6,429 nt of DNA from DATKDU01 sp035649415 (GCA_035649415.1 DASRJP010000380.1:1-6429); one strand, 5' to 3'. Shown: positions 1 through 5,990, counted from the stretch's first letter. A program made the numbers and translations. Notes: generated by a model from the sequence alone, not told the origin.

Positions 1-1218
1 GCTGCCGGCGGGATTGGCGAGATCAAGATTCAACTGCGTCACGTCGGTGCCTGTGAGGTCATTGACGGTGATAACGTCAGCGCCGCCGAGGGCGTTCACA
101 TCGACGTTTTCGACGCCAGAGGTGTCCATGGTGACCGTGCCGGGGTCGCGGAAGAGGATCAGGCGGTTGCCGTTGGCGGAGAGGGAGATATTTTCGTCAA
201 CGTTGGATCCGTTGAAGATCATGGTGTCGTTGCCGTCCTGGCCCTCGACGATGTCGCTGCCGTCGCCCGGATCCCATTGGAACGTATCGTCGCCAGTGCC
301 GAGCAAGGCCACGTCGGCGCCGCCATTGCCGTCTACAAAATCGTTGCCGTCGCCGCCGCTCAAGCGGTCTGCTCCATTGCCCCCCAGCAGCGTGTCGTCG
401 CCGGCCCCACCATCCACAGAAATATGAATCAGGGCGGCCAGATTGCCGCTGGCCGAGAAGCGGTCGTCGCCGCCATTGGCGTTGACGACCAGGTTCTCGC
501 TGGTGCCGATGTCAATGAAGAACGGCCCCGGATCGGTGCGGTCGAAGCGGACGCGGTTGCCATTGGCCGTGGCGGTGAAGTTCTCGCCGACATTGCCGCC
601 GTTGACCTCGACCGTGTCGGTGCCAGCGCCCCCTTCGTTGAGATCACTGGCATCTCCGGGGTTCCAGATCATGCGGTCGTCGCCTGCCTGGCCGAAGGCC
701 TGGTCGTCGCCGGCGCCGCCGGTCAGCACATCGTTGCCAGCGCCGCCAAACAGCACATCGACGCCACCCTTGCCCAGGAGCGTGTCGTTGCCCGCCTCGC
801 CGAAGAGCCGATCGTTTCCTGAGCCGCCGGTGAGCGTGTCATTGCCAGCGCCCCCGTAAAGGTTGGCTTTTGGCAGCGCTCCGTTCGCCTCGTCCAACGA
901 AAGCGTGTCGTTGCCCGCTGCGCCAAACATCCGAATCAGCTTCGTGCTGGCGACGGTTGGAGCGCCCCCCCTGATCGTGATCGCCCCTCCGTTGACCTGC
1001 AGCGTGCCGGCTGCGTCACGACTAACCACGATCGTATTGTCCTGGTTGTCGCCGATGACCGTGAGCACGCCGTGACTAAAAAACGCGTTGACGGCCGGCG
1101 TGATCCGCTGGCTGAGCGTTTCGAAAGCCATGACGCGACGCGCAGCGCGGCGCTTCGCGGACTCCTTGCCGAGGCCAAGGTGCTCACAAAACCATTGCTT
1201 CCAACAGCGGCGTGACAT
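1..1218 (-). CDS. RTX-type calcium-binding repeat protein, N-terminal part (runs off the left edge)
   Basis: The minus strand is open without a stop from the ATG at 1218 to base 1, giving the first 406 residues of a longer protein. Glycine/aspartate nonapeptides of the GGxGxDxLx type appear in two blocks, about residues 119-180 (for example YGGAGNDTL, GGAGNDVLT) and 266-312 (GGAGDDTLLGG, GGDGNDFVDG). In this family they form calcium-binding beta-rolls in secreted proteins. Two related non-RTX modules, about residues 179-262 and 309-393, share the pattern GDDxxxWxPGDxSD ... NVxENxxxxANGNR ... ENxxVNAxGG, so an internal duplication is evident. The N-terminus is basic and contains FETLSQRITPAVNA (residues 32-45), resembling the leader of many large planctomycete surface proteins. 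I see no classical signal peptide. A purine-rich AGAGAGG lies 8 bases before the ATG. The family assignment is strong; the role (adhesion, matrix or surface layer) is only inferred, and the C-terminus is not visible. Confidence 0.88.
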   Translation of the reverse strand, partial: MSRRCWKQWFCEHLGLGKESAKRRAARRVMAFETLSQRITPAVNAFFSHGVLTVIGDNQDNTIVVSRDAAGTLQVNGGAITIRGGAPTVASTKLIRMFGAAGNDTLSLDEANGALPKANLYGGAGNDTLTGGSGNDRLFGEAGNDTLLGKGGVDVLFGGAGNDVLTGGAGDDQAFGQAGDDRMIWNPGDASDLNEGGAGTDTVEVNGGNVGENFTATANGNRVRFDRTDPGPFFIDIGTSENLVVNANGGDDRFSASGNLAALIHISVDGGAGDDTLLGGNGADRLSGGDGNDFVDGNGGADVALLGTGDDTFQWDPGDGSDIVEGQDGNDTMIFNGSNVDENISLSANGNRLILFRDPGTVTMDTSGVENVDVNALGGADVITVNDLTGTDVTQLNLDLANPAGS

Positions 1219-1521
1219 GTCCAATTCCTCTCTTCTCGAGTTCCGAAATAACAAAAAATTCATCAAACCGGCGGCTGGACATCGGTTGTCTGGCGCACCA
1301 GCCCTTCCTGCACATTTTTTTCAGCCACTTCGGTGCAAGCTGTCACAATTCGCGCCGCAGTACGAAGATGACAATGTGGAGCAACCTGTTCAGCCTGATG
1401 GATGCGGCTACAAAGGTTGAATCCCGCCGGCCGGAAGAATCGGCCAAACAATCTCAGAACAATCCTCGCGCCTCCCCCGTAGGGTGGGTCCAGGGGAACA
1501 ATCGCTGGGGGGAAATTCGAC
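1219..1521. other. Divergent intergenic spacer between the RTX gene and the sigma-factor gene
   Basis: This 303-base spacer separates two genes read outward from it, so it should contain promoters for both. The part next to the RTX gene, about 1240-1262, is AT-rich, as are a few bases around 1314-1322. The end next to the sigma gene has a G-run (GGGGGGAA) about 8 bases before the ATG at 1522 that can serve as ribosome binding site. I found no -35/-10 pair good enough to name and no convincing hairpin terminator or operator. Open frames crossing it on both strands show no family resemblance. Confidence 0.6.
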
Positions 1522-2091
1522 ATGCCGTCAGACGCACTGGCGCCGCGCGCTTGGCTCGCTCTCGACGCCGAATCGAAAGCGGCATTTCAACAATTCAGCC
1601 GGCGACTGATCGGCCTGGCTCGCGCTCATTTGCACGGTCGCCTGCAGCACAAGGTCGATCCCGAAGACGTGGTGCAATCGGCGTATAAAAGCTTGCTGCT
1701 GCGGTATGGCGAAGGGGCTCTCGCGGCGAAGGGATGGGAGGGGCTGTGGGGCCTGCTGACGCTGATCACCATTCGCAAGTGCGCCGATCGGGCCCGCCAC
1801 TATCGGGCTGAGTGCCGGGACCTCGGGCGCGAAGCCGGTGCGTCGTGCGGCCCTGATAGCAACCCGGCCTGGCTCGAAGTCACGGCACGTGAACCGACAC
1901 CCGATGAAGCCGTCATCTTGGCCGAGACGGTTGCCGATCTGCTCCAGCGACTCGATGGCGACGGGCGGACGATCGTGGAGCTAATTCTGCAAGGTTATTC
2001 GACCCAAGAGATCAGCGAGCAGACAGGTCGCGCCGAGCGCTCGGTGCGGCGGCTGCGCGAGCGGGTGCGGAGGCACCTCGAGCAGCAATAA
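1522..2091 (+). CDS. ECF-type RNA polymerase sigma factor (kinase-associated planctomycete type)
   Basis: This 189-residue protein has the two-domain layout of an ECF sigma factor, which binds core RNA polymerase and directs it to specific promoters. Residues 27-62 fit region 2.1-2.2 (LIGLARAHLHGR ... DPEDVVQSAYKSLL) and 70-100 fit regions 2.3-2.4. A linker rich in G, P and charged residues (about 101-130) follows. Residues 136-186 fit region 4, with the helix-turn-helix GYSTQEISEQTGRAERSVRRL at 158-178. The length is normal for the family. The Ser/Thr kinase gene starts 28 bases after its stop codon, so the two are probably cotranscribed; ECF genes paired with such kinases are a known planctomycete theme. 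No anti-sigma gene is adjacent, so control by the kinase is a reasonable inference. The acidic residues of region 2.2 (D46, E48, D49) are kept, unlike the phospho-activated EcfP of Vibrio, where that patch is missing. Target promoters are unknown. Confidence 0.9.
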   Translation: MPSDALAPRAWLALDAESKAAFQQFSRRLIGLARAHLHGRLQHKVDPEDVVQSAYKSLLLRYGEGALAAKGWEGLWGLLTLITIRKCADRARHYRAECRDLGREAGASCGPDSNPAWLEVTAREPTPDEAVILAETVADLLQRLDGDGRTIVELILQGYSTQEISEQTGRAERSVRRLRERVRRHLEQQ

Positions 2092-2119
2092 GTGAAACCG
2101 ACCACTCCAGGATTCCGCC

Positions 2120-4225
2120 ATGACGCCAAGACCGAACGATGCGCCCACGGTGGACCAGTGGTCGCAATGTGAAGAGTTGCTTGCCGGGTTCGAGCGGGCG
2201 TGGCGAGCCGGGCGGTCGCCGAAGATCGACGACTACCTGCGCGGGGAGGACGCCGAGCAAGGGGAATTGCTCGTGGAGCTGATCCACGTGGACCTGGAAT
2301 TCCGCCTGAAAGCCGGCGAGGCCGCCCGGGTGGAATCGTATCTGGACCGCTATCCGCGGCTGATCCATGACCGAGCCACGGTGCTGGGCCTGCTGGAGGC
2401 GGAGTATGACCTGCGGCAGCGCACGGAAGGCGCTGTCAGTTTGGACGAATATGCACGGCGATTTCCGGCGCACATCGAGGAGCTGCGACGCCGCCTGGCC
2501 TGCGCTGAGACGATGGCCGTTCGAAGTGCAGAGCCCGGCACAACGGCCGGCGGGCGCGAGCTGCCGGTAGTGCCCGGCTATGAAATCGTTCAGGAGGTCG
2601 GCCGCGGTGGCATGGGCATCGTCTATCAGGCGCGACAACTCGGTCTGGCGCGCACGGTGGCACTCAAGATGGTTTCGACCGGATTGAAGGCCGGCCCCAA
2701 GGACCTGACCCGCTTTCGCGCAGAGACAGCGGCGCTCGCACGCTTGCAGCATCCCAACATCGTCCAGATTTACGACGTCGGCCAGGCCGCCGGCCGGCCT
2801 TACTTTGTCTTTGAGTTCGTGGCCGGCGGCAGCCTGGCCCAGCAGCTCCGGGGCCAGCCCCAACCGGTGCGTCCGGCGGCACAACTTATTGAAACCTTGG
2901 CGCGGGCCGTCCAGGCCGCTCATGCCAATGGAGTCATTCACCGCGATCTCAAGCCGGCCAACATCCTCCTCCAGAGGTCGGATCAACTGGACCGCTCGCC
3001 TCCGCCGTCGGACTTCCGTCCTCTGACCTCGGACCTCGTTCCCAAGATTGCCGACTTCGGCCTGGCCAAATACGTTGGCGGCAACGGAGAGGGGCCGGAC
3101 CCTCACGGACCCACGCTCACGGGCGAGTTACTGGGCACTCCCAGCTACATGGCCCCCGAACAAGCGATGGTCGAGCGCCAGCCAGTGGGTCCGACTGCCG
3201 ATGTCTATGCCCTCGGGGCCATCCTCTATGAACTGCTGACTGGCCGGGCTCCCTTCACGGGGGAAACTCCGCTTTCGACCGTGTGGCAAGTGCTCCACAG
3301 CGAGCCAGTGTCCGTGACCAGTCTCCAGCCCAATGTGCCGCGGGATCTGGAGACCATCTGCCTGAGATGTCTTCGCAAGGAGCCCCGCCAACGCTACGGC
3401 AGCGCCCTGGAGTTAGCGGAGGATCTCGAGCGATTTCTCCGCGACGAGCCGATCCGGGCGCGGCCCGTGGGAGCCGCGGAGAAACTGTGGCGCTGGATGC
3501 ACCGCCATCCGGCCGCGGCAATTCTCCTGGCCGCCGGCCTGCTGGCGCCACTGGTGGCGCTGATCACGTTGTCATTCCTGTCGGCTCAGCTGGTCCGCTC
3601 CAATGCCCTGGAAAGCGCGGCGCAACAGGCGGAGCTGCTGGAGGAAGCCACCAAGGAGTACAGCCGGAACGTCCAGCGCGTGACGAAGGCCAATTACACG
3701 GTCAACAAAATGGTCCCACCCACCCCTGGCACGGTGCCGCTCAGCATCCCGGCCACGTTCCTGCACGACGTCGGCGAACAGATAGCCCAGGTGGGCAGGT
3801 CCGGCGTGAGGGTGCGCCAGTACAGCGACTATCCCTTTCCCTGGCGAACCGGCGGAGGCCCGCGGGACGAGTTCGAGCGCGAGGCGCTCGTGCGACTGCG
3901 GCAGAGCAAGGGGCAGGAGACGGTCCATGAGTTCACCGAAATGGACGGCCAGCGCGTGGTCCGCTACGCCCAGGCGCGGATCATGCAGCGCTCCTGCGTC
4001 GAGTGCCACAACACCCACCCGAAGTCGTCCAAGAAGGACTGGCAGGTAGGGGACGTCCGCGGCGTGTTGGAGATCATCCGCCCTCTAGACAAGGACGAGG
4101 CGCGGGTCGGTGAAGCCGTCCGCCTGGCGCTGCTCGTGAGCGCCGTGGTTTCCGGCGGCCTTTTGCTGGGGGGAAGTCTGCTCGTCCTAGCTGGCGGCCG
4201 CAGACGCACGGCAATTGGATCGTGA
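2120..4225 (+). CDS. Transmembrane serine/threonine protein kinase with a C-terminal Tll0287-like (DUF3365) CxxCH haem-sensor domain
   Basis: This 701-residue receptor-like kinase probably phosphorylates cytoplasmic partners on Ser/Thr. Residues 1-150 form the alpha-helical N-terminal extension common to planctomycete kinases. The kinase domain (about 154-440) is complete: glycine loop GRGGMG 161-166, ATP-binding K183, helix-C E202, catalytic HRDLKPAN 274-281 with D276, DFG 312-314, APE 345-347 and D361. A 24-residue Pro/Ser-rich insertion (285-308) precedes the DFG strand. A hydrophobic segment at about 464-488 is preceded by the basic stretch KLWRWMHRHP, so the kinase should face the cytoplasm. 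Residues about 490-665 match the Tll0287-like/DUF3365 pattern: PATFLHDVGEQIA, RQYSDYPFPWR, VRYAQA, then CVECHNTHP (626-634) with a c-type haem motif CxxCH, and DWQVGDVRGVLEI. A second membrane segment (about 668-691) and RRR tail close the protein. AGGA lies 7 bases before the ATG. The bound ligand or redox signal is inferred, not shown. Confidence 0.93.
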   Translation: MTPRPNDAPTVDQWSQCEELLAGFERAWRAGRSPKIDDYLRGEDAEQGELLVELIHVDLEFRLKAGEAARVESYLDRYPRLIHDRATVLGLLEAEYDLRQRTEGAVSLDEYARRFPAHIEELRRRLACAETMAVRSAEPGTTAGGRELPVVPGYEIVQEVGRGGMGIVYQARQLGLARTVALKMVSTGLKAGPKDLTRFRAETAALARLQHPNIVQIYDVGQAAGRPYFVFEFVAGGSLAQQLRGQPQPVRPAAQLIETLARAVQAAHANGVIHRDLKPANILLQRSDQLDRSPPPSDFRPLTSDLVPKIADFGLAKYVGGNGEGPDPHGPTLTGELLGTPSYMAPEQAMVERQPVGPTADVYALGAILYELLTGRAPFTGETPLSTVWQVLHSEPVSVTSLQPNVPRDLETICLRCLRKEPRQRYGSALELAEDLERFLRDEPIRARPVGAAEKLWRWMHRHPAAAILLAAGLLAPLVALITLSFLSAQLVRSNALESAAQQAELLEEATKEYSRNVQRVTKANYTVNKMVPPTPGTVPLSIPATFLHDVGEQIAQVGRSGVRVRQYSDYPFPWRTGGGPRDEFEREALVRLRQSKGQETVHEFTEMDGQRVVRYAQARIMQRSCVECHNTHPKSSKKDWQVGDVRGVLEIIRPLDKDEARVGEAVRLALLVSAVVSGGLLLGGSLLVLAGGRRRTAIGS
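2972..3043 (+). other. Low-complexity insertion inside the kinase domain, before the DFG motif
   Basis: These bases encode kinase residues 285-308, a hydrophilic stretch containing SPPPSDFRPLTSDL. It separates the catalytic-loop strand (NILL) from the strand leading to DFG (KIADFG), where most kinases have only a few residues. The DNA is built of degenerate short units such as gacttccg, gacctcg and gacctcg, which suggests origin by slippage or by insertion of a small repeat. From memory, planctomycete kinases often carry variable Pro/Thr/Ser-rich insertions here. It keeps the reading frame and all catalytic residues. Confidence 0.6.
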
Positions 4226-4251
4226 AATTGGGCTGAAGCTGCATGGGCGCT

Positions 4252-4827
4252 CTATCCGTCTTTCCCCCGCCTTCGTGGGCCGAAGGCCCCGGACTCGTTA
4301 GCCCAGGGCGCAGCCCTGGGATGGAATGGCAAAATAAATCGATCTTTTCGTAGGCCCAACGGGCCGCGACCCTGGTCCCACACATAGCGTTCGTCGTATT
4401 CAATGCCGTGACGCGCCAGAAGCAAGCGGAATTCCTCATGGTACGTGCGCTGGCGGTGATGTTCATCCTGATTGGCCACGTACTGCTTGACGTCGGGGGC
4501 GTTCGATGGGCTCACTGAGAAGACGCCATAGCCGTTTTGCCATTGGAAATTCGCCAATTGCCGGCCTTCTTCCTTGATCCGCGCCGACGAGCTGGTTTTG
4601 ACCTCTTCGACCAGCTTCGCGATCGAAAGGGTGCGATGGAGCGAACACAGGATGTGCACATGATCTGCCACCACGCCTACCTGGAGCGAAGGACACTTGA
4701 GGTTCTGAAGGGTTCCGATCAGATAGCCGGTCATCACGTCGCGCACTTCCTTGGTGTGCAAAAGCTTCTCGCGGTTTTTGGTGCTGAAGACGACGTGCAA
4801 CAAGACGTTGGCCAGGGACTGGGGCAC
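4252..4827 (-). CDS. IS200-like / REP-associated tyrosine transposase (Y1, HUH family)
   Basis: The product, 191 residues from the preferred start, is a small single-strand DNA transposase that cleaves DNA through a tyrosine. From the GTG at 4827 it begins VPQSLANVLLHVVFSTKNRE, matching the usual start of the family; GGAG lies 7 bases upstream. An open frame back to 4998 adds 57 residues without family character, encoded by the right hairpin block, so I reject that longer start. The metal-binding HUH motif is DHVHIL (H56, H58). The nucleophile is most likely Y116 in QYVANQ, with Q120 four residues later as in IS608 TnpA. The family-like part ends near EYDERYVWD (residue 151). About 40 further residues are translated from the left hairpin block, an odd tail compared with relatives. 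The gene converges on the kinase gene, with 26 bases between the stop codons. It appears intact; activity is unknown. Confidence 0.87.
   Translation of the reverse strand: MPQSLANVLLHVVFSTKNREKLLHTKEVRDVMTGYLIGTLQNLKCPSLQVGVVADHVHILCSLHRTLSIAKLVEEVKTSSSARIKEEGRQLANFQWQNGYGVFSVSPSNAPDVKQYVANQDEHHRQRTYHEEFRLLLARHGIEYDERYVWDQGRGPLGLRKDRFILPFHPRAAPWANESGAFGPRRRGKDG
4277..4372 (+). repeat. Left inverted-repeat block with three hairpins
   Basis: The block holds hairpin 1 (4277-4289, gggcc-gaa-ggccc), hairpin 2 (4302-4320, cccagggc-gca-gccctggg) and hairpin 3 (4353-4365, ggccc-aac-gggcc). Compared with the reverse complement of the right block, exact runs of 13, 5, 21, 6 and 21 bases are interrupted by short mismatches and one divergent segment of about 22 bases (4330-4351). 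An alternative stem, gccttcg 4269-4275 with cgaaggc 4281-4287, competes with hairpin 1. The whole block lies inside the 3' part of the transposase reading frame. Confidence 0.85.
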
Positions 4828-4847
4828 GTTGATTCTCCAGCGCGGGT

Positions 4848-4942
4848 GGGTCGCGGCCCGTTGGGCCTGAAGACGTTTTTTTATTGTGCGCATTCCGTCC
4901 CAGGGCTGCGCCCTGGGCTTTCGAGTAGAGGGCCTTCGGCCC
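4848..4942 (-). repeat. Right inverted-repeat block with three hairpins
   Basis: This is the inverted partner of 4277-4372, of nearly equal length (95 against 96 bases). It contains hairpin 3 (4855-4867), hairpin 2 (4899-4917, cccagggc-tgc-gccctggg) and hairpin 1 (4930-4942, gggcc-ttc-ggccc). It starts about 20 bases upstream of the transposase GTG, so it overlaps the likely promoter or leader of that gene and could let the transposase or the RNA structure control expression. Confidence 0.85.
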
Positions 4943-4997
4943 GGATCGTGCTGGCAAGAATGCCGCGGAGCGGGGCGGGGGTTTTCGGGCCGAAGCA

Positions 4998-5096
4998 AGG
5001 GGCTGGAAGCTGGCGCTCTACTTGCTGCTGATCAAGCTGCCCTACGCCATCGTCACCGCCTTGGTCGCCCGGGCGAACATTGGCCAGAAGCCGTAA
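4998..5096 (+). pseudogene. Possible remnant of a membrane protein C-terminus
   Basis: One plus-strand frame ending at the TAA of 5094-5096 encodes RGWKLALYLLLIKLPYAI followed by VTALVARANIGQKP: a hydrophobic segment of about 20 residues, then a short polar tail and stop, as at the end of a membrane protein. Upstream the frame stays open but becomes low-complexity (Gly/Arg/Ala) and enters the right hairpin block. I see no start codon or ribosome binding site. It may be the 3' end of a gene whose front was lost when the transposon unit arrived, possibly a former third member of the sigma-kinase operon. It could equally be a chance frame in GC-rich DNA. I do not recognise the family. Confidence 0.3.
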
Positions 5097-5147
5097 GCTC
5101 CCGTAGCAGGATGGCGGTCCGGTCCAGCCGCGGTGGAAACGGATGTC

Positions 5148-5185
5148 GTCAATCAGTTCCGATTGTGTCAATCAGATCCGATTAC
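5148..5185. repeat. 19-base tandem duplication across the stop codon of the peptidase-like gene
   Basis: Two adjacent units, 5148-5166 and 5167-5185, begin gtcaatcag(t/a)tccgatt and agree in 16 of their first 17 bases. The stop codon of the minus-strand gene (5172-5174) lies in the second unit, so the duplication spans the end of the coding region and may have set the present C-terminus. Confidence 0.75.
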
Positions 5186-5990
5186 GCCACCGAGCCTCTG
5201 CTTCCTCAAATGAGATGCCGAGCGACTTTCGAAACGCCACGTCGACCAGATTTGGACGGCAAGTTTGGTAAAGCGCTCGATACGCGTTCCAGCCAAATTC
5301 ATCAATGACGAAACCAGTAAAACTGCCAGCAATCCCATAACACCCACGGCGGAAAGGACTGTCAAAGAAAAAGCTCCGGTCGAAAAGACTGCTCAATGTC
5401 CATTCGGATCGGCTGCCGAAGCGGCGAATGTACATCGCAACTGGTAGGCCCTGCCATCGTTGCTGTAGATGTACCGCCAATCCCTCGGAAAGCAGTGGCG
5501 GCGGGTTGGGATTCCAGCGAGCAGCATAGAGATGAACTAGTTCATGCCGAACGTCTTCTTCAGTATTCGCATGTTCGCCTACCACAATTGCGTTAAAAGA
5601 AGGCAGGGCTAAACCGCCGTATCGTGGTCCAAAAAGCTCCGTGACGCAGCCGACGGCTTGAAAGAGGAAGACACTCACCCGTGGAAGCCGAAAACCGAAC
5701 TTCCTTTCAAGAGCTTTCAGTTCATCCCTCAATTGGACCAATAGAATCTCCGGCATGACTTCGTGCCACAGCTCAGGGGCATAGTGCAAGGCGACCTCGC
5801 GCCGACGTGCGGTTCGAAACCGCCAGACCTCCCGAATAAACGCTCCCAGCCACGGATTGTTCCATCCGCCAATCGCGCGCCGCAGAACAAAGCGGTGCAC
5901 GCGCAAAATCGATTCACACCTTCCTCGAAAGGAAAGATCCGAACAGCCAGGCCGAATGGCGCTGGATAGTCGCTTTAAGCGAGTTGTCAT
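5172..5990 (-). CDS. Putative zinc metallopeptidase-like protein (HExxH...E, peptidase-MA/gluzincin type)
   Basis: From the ATG at 5990 the product has 272 residues. A frame reaching back to a TTG at 6035 would give 287, but a good promoter at 6040-6069 would start transcription near 6033, so the ATG fits better. I see no clear ribosome binding site at either start. Counting from the ATG, the zinc motif HELVH is at 149-153 (H149, E150, H153) and a second glutamate in LLSEGLAVHL is E169. This HExxH ... SEGLA arrangement is typical of gluzincin/peptidase-MA-like proteins. The later stretch YGIAGSFTGFVIDEFGWNAYRALY also fits the helical C-terminal half of such proteins, and the end is EEAEARWRNRI. 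No signal peptide or membrane segment is evident, although relatives are often exported. The substrate is unknown. The DNA is more AT-rich than its neighbours (I count 57 GC in 5281-5400, about 48%), hinting at separate ancestry. The metal-site call is good; the function is inferred. Confidence 0.72.
   Translation of the reverse strand: MTTRLKRLSSAIRPGCSDLSFRGRCESILRVHRFVLRRAIGGWNNPWLGAFIREVWRFRTARRREVALHYAPELWHEVMPEILLVQLRDELKALERKFGFRLPRVSVFLFQAVGCVTELFGPRYGGLALPSFNAIVVGEHANTEEDVRHELVHLYAARWNPNPPPLLSEGLAVHLQQRWQGLPVAMYIRRFGSRSEWTLSSLFDRSFFFDSPFRRGCYGIAGSFTGFVIDEFGWNAYRALYQTCRPNLVDVAFRKSLGISFEEAEARWRNRI

Larger units (their letters stand above)
4277..4942. mobile_element. IS200-like/RAYT transposition unit bounded by inverted hairpin blocks
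   Basis: A Y1 transposase gene is enclosed by two inverted copies of a ~95-base block (4277-4372 and 4848-4942), giving a unit of 666 bases. Simple IS200 elements carry subterminal hairpins, and RAYT transposases are usually flanked by REP palindromes in inverted arrangement; the three hairpins per side and the inverted layout suit the RAYT/REP model better. The unit begins only 51 bases after the kinase stop codon, so it sits just behind the sigma-kinase operon and its hairpins may end or protect that transcript. No target-site duplication is expected for this enzyme class. The exact ends are not proven; they are the limits of detectable repeat similarity. Confidence 0.65.

Noticed and set aside
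277..822. 181-residue open frame on the plus strand
   Set aside because: It is antisense to the RTX gene. Its periodic Val/Ala-rich translation simply mirrors the Gly/Asp repeats on the other strand.
1..1218. Repeated DNA that might suggest a CRISPR or tandem array
   Set aside because: The repetition has nonapeptide periodicity and codes for RTX motifs in an uninterrupted frame; there are no equal spacers.
1263..1523. 86-residue minus-strand frame in the divergent spacer
   Set aside because: It starts on top of the sigma-gene start codon, resembles no family and covers DNA that must hold promoters.
1212..1688. 158-residue plus-strand frame over the divergent spacer
   Set aside because: It overlaps the sigma gene in another frame, has no recognisable domain and lacks a ribosome binding site.
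2012..3106. 364-residue minus-strand open frame
   Set aside because: It is long but fully antisense to the sigma and kinase genes, whose motifs are unambiguous; such shadows are common in GC-rich DNA.
4828..4998. 57-residue N-terminal extension of the transposase
   Set aside because: It is translated from the right hairpin block and has no family character; the GTG at 4827 has a ribosome binding site and gives the usual family start.
4537..5031. 164-residue plus-strand frame
   Set aside because: It is antisense to the transposase, whose HUH and Tyr motifs are clear, and runs through the hairpin block.
4886..5308. 140-residue plus-strand frame over the repeat block and peptidase-gene end
   Set aside because: It crosses the mobile-unit hairpins and is antisense to the metallopeptidase C-terminus, with no recognisable motif.
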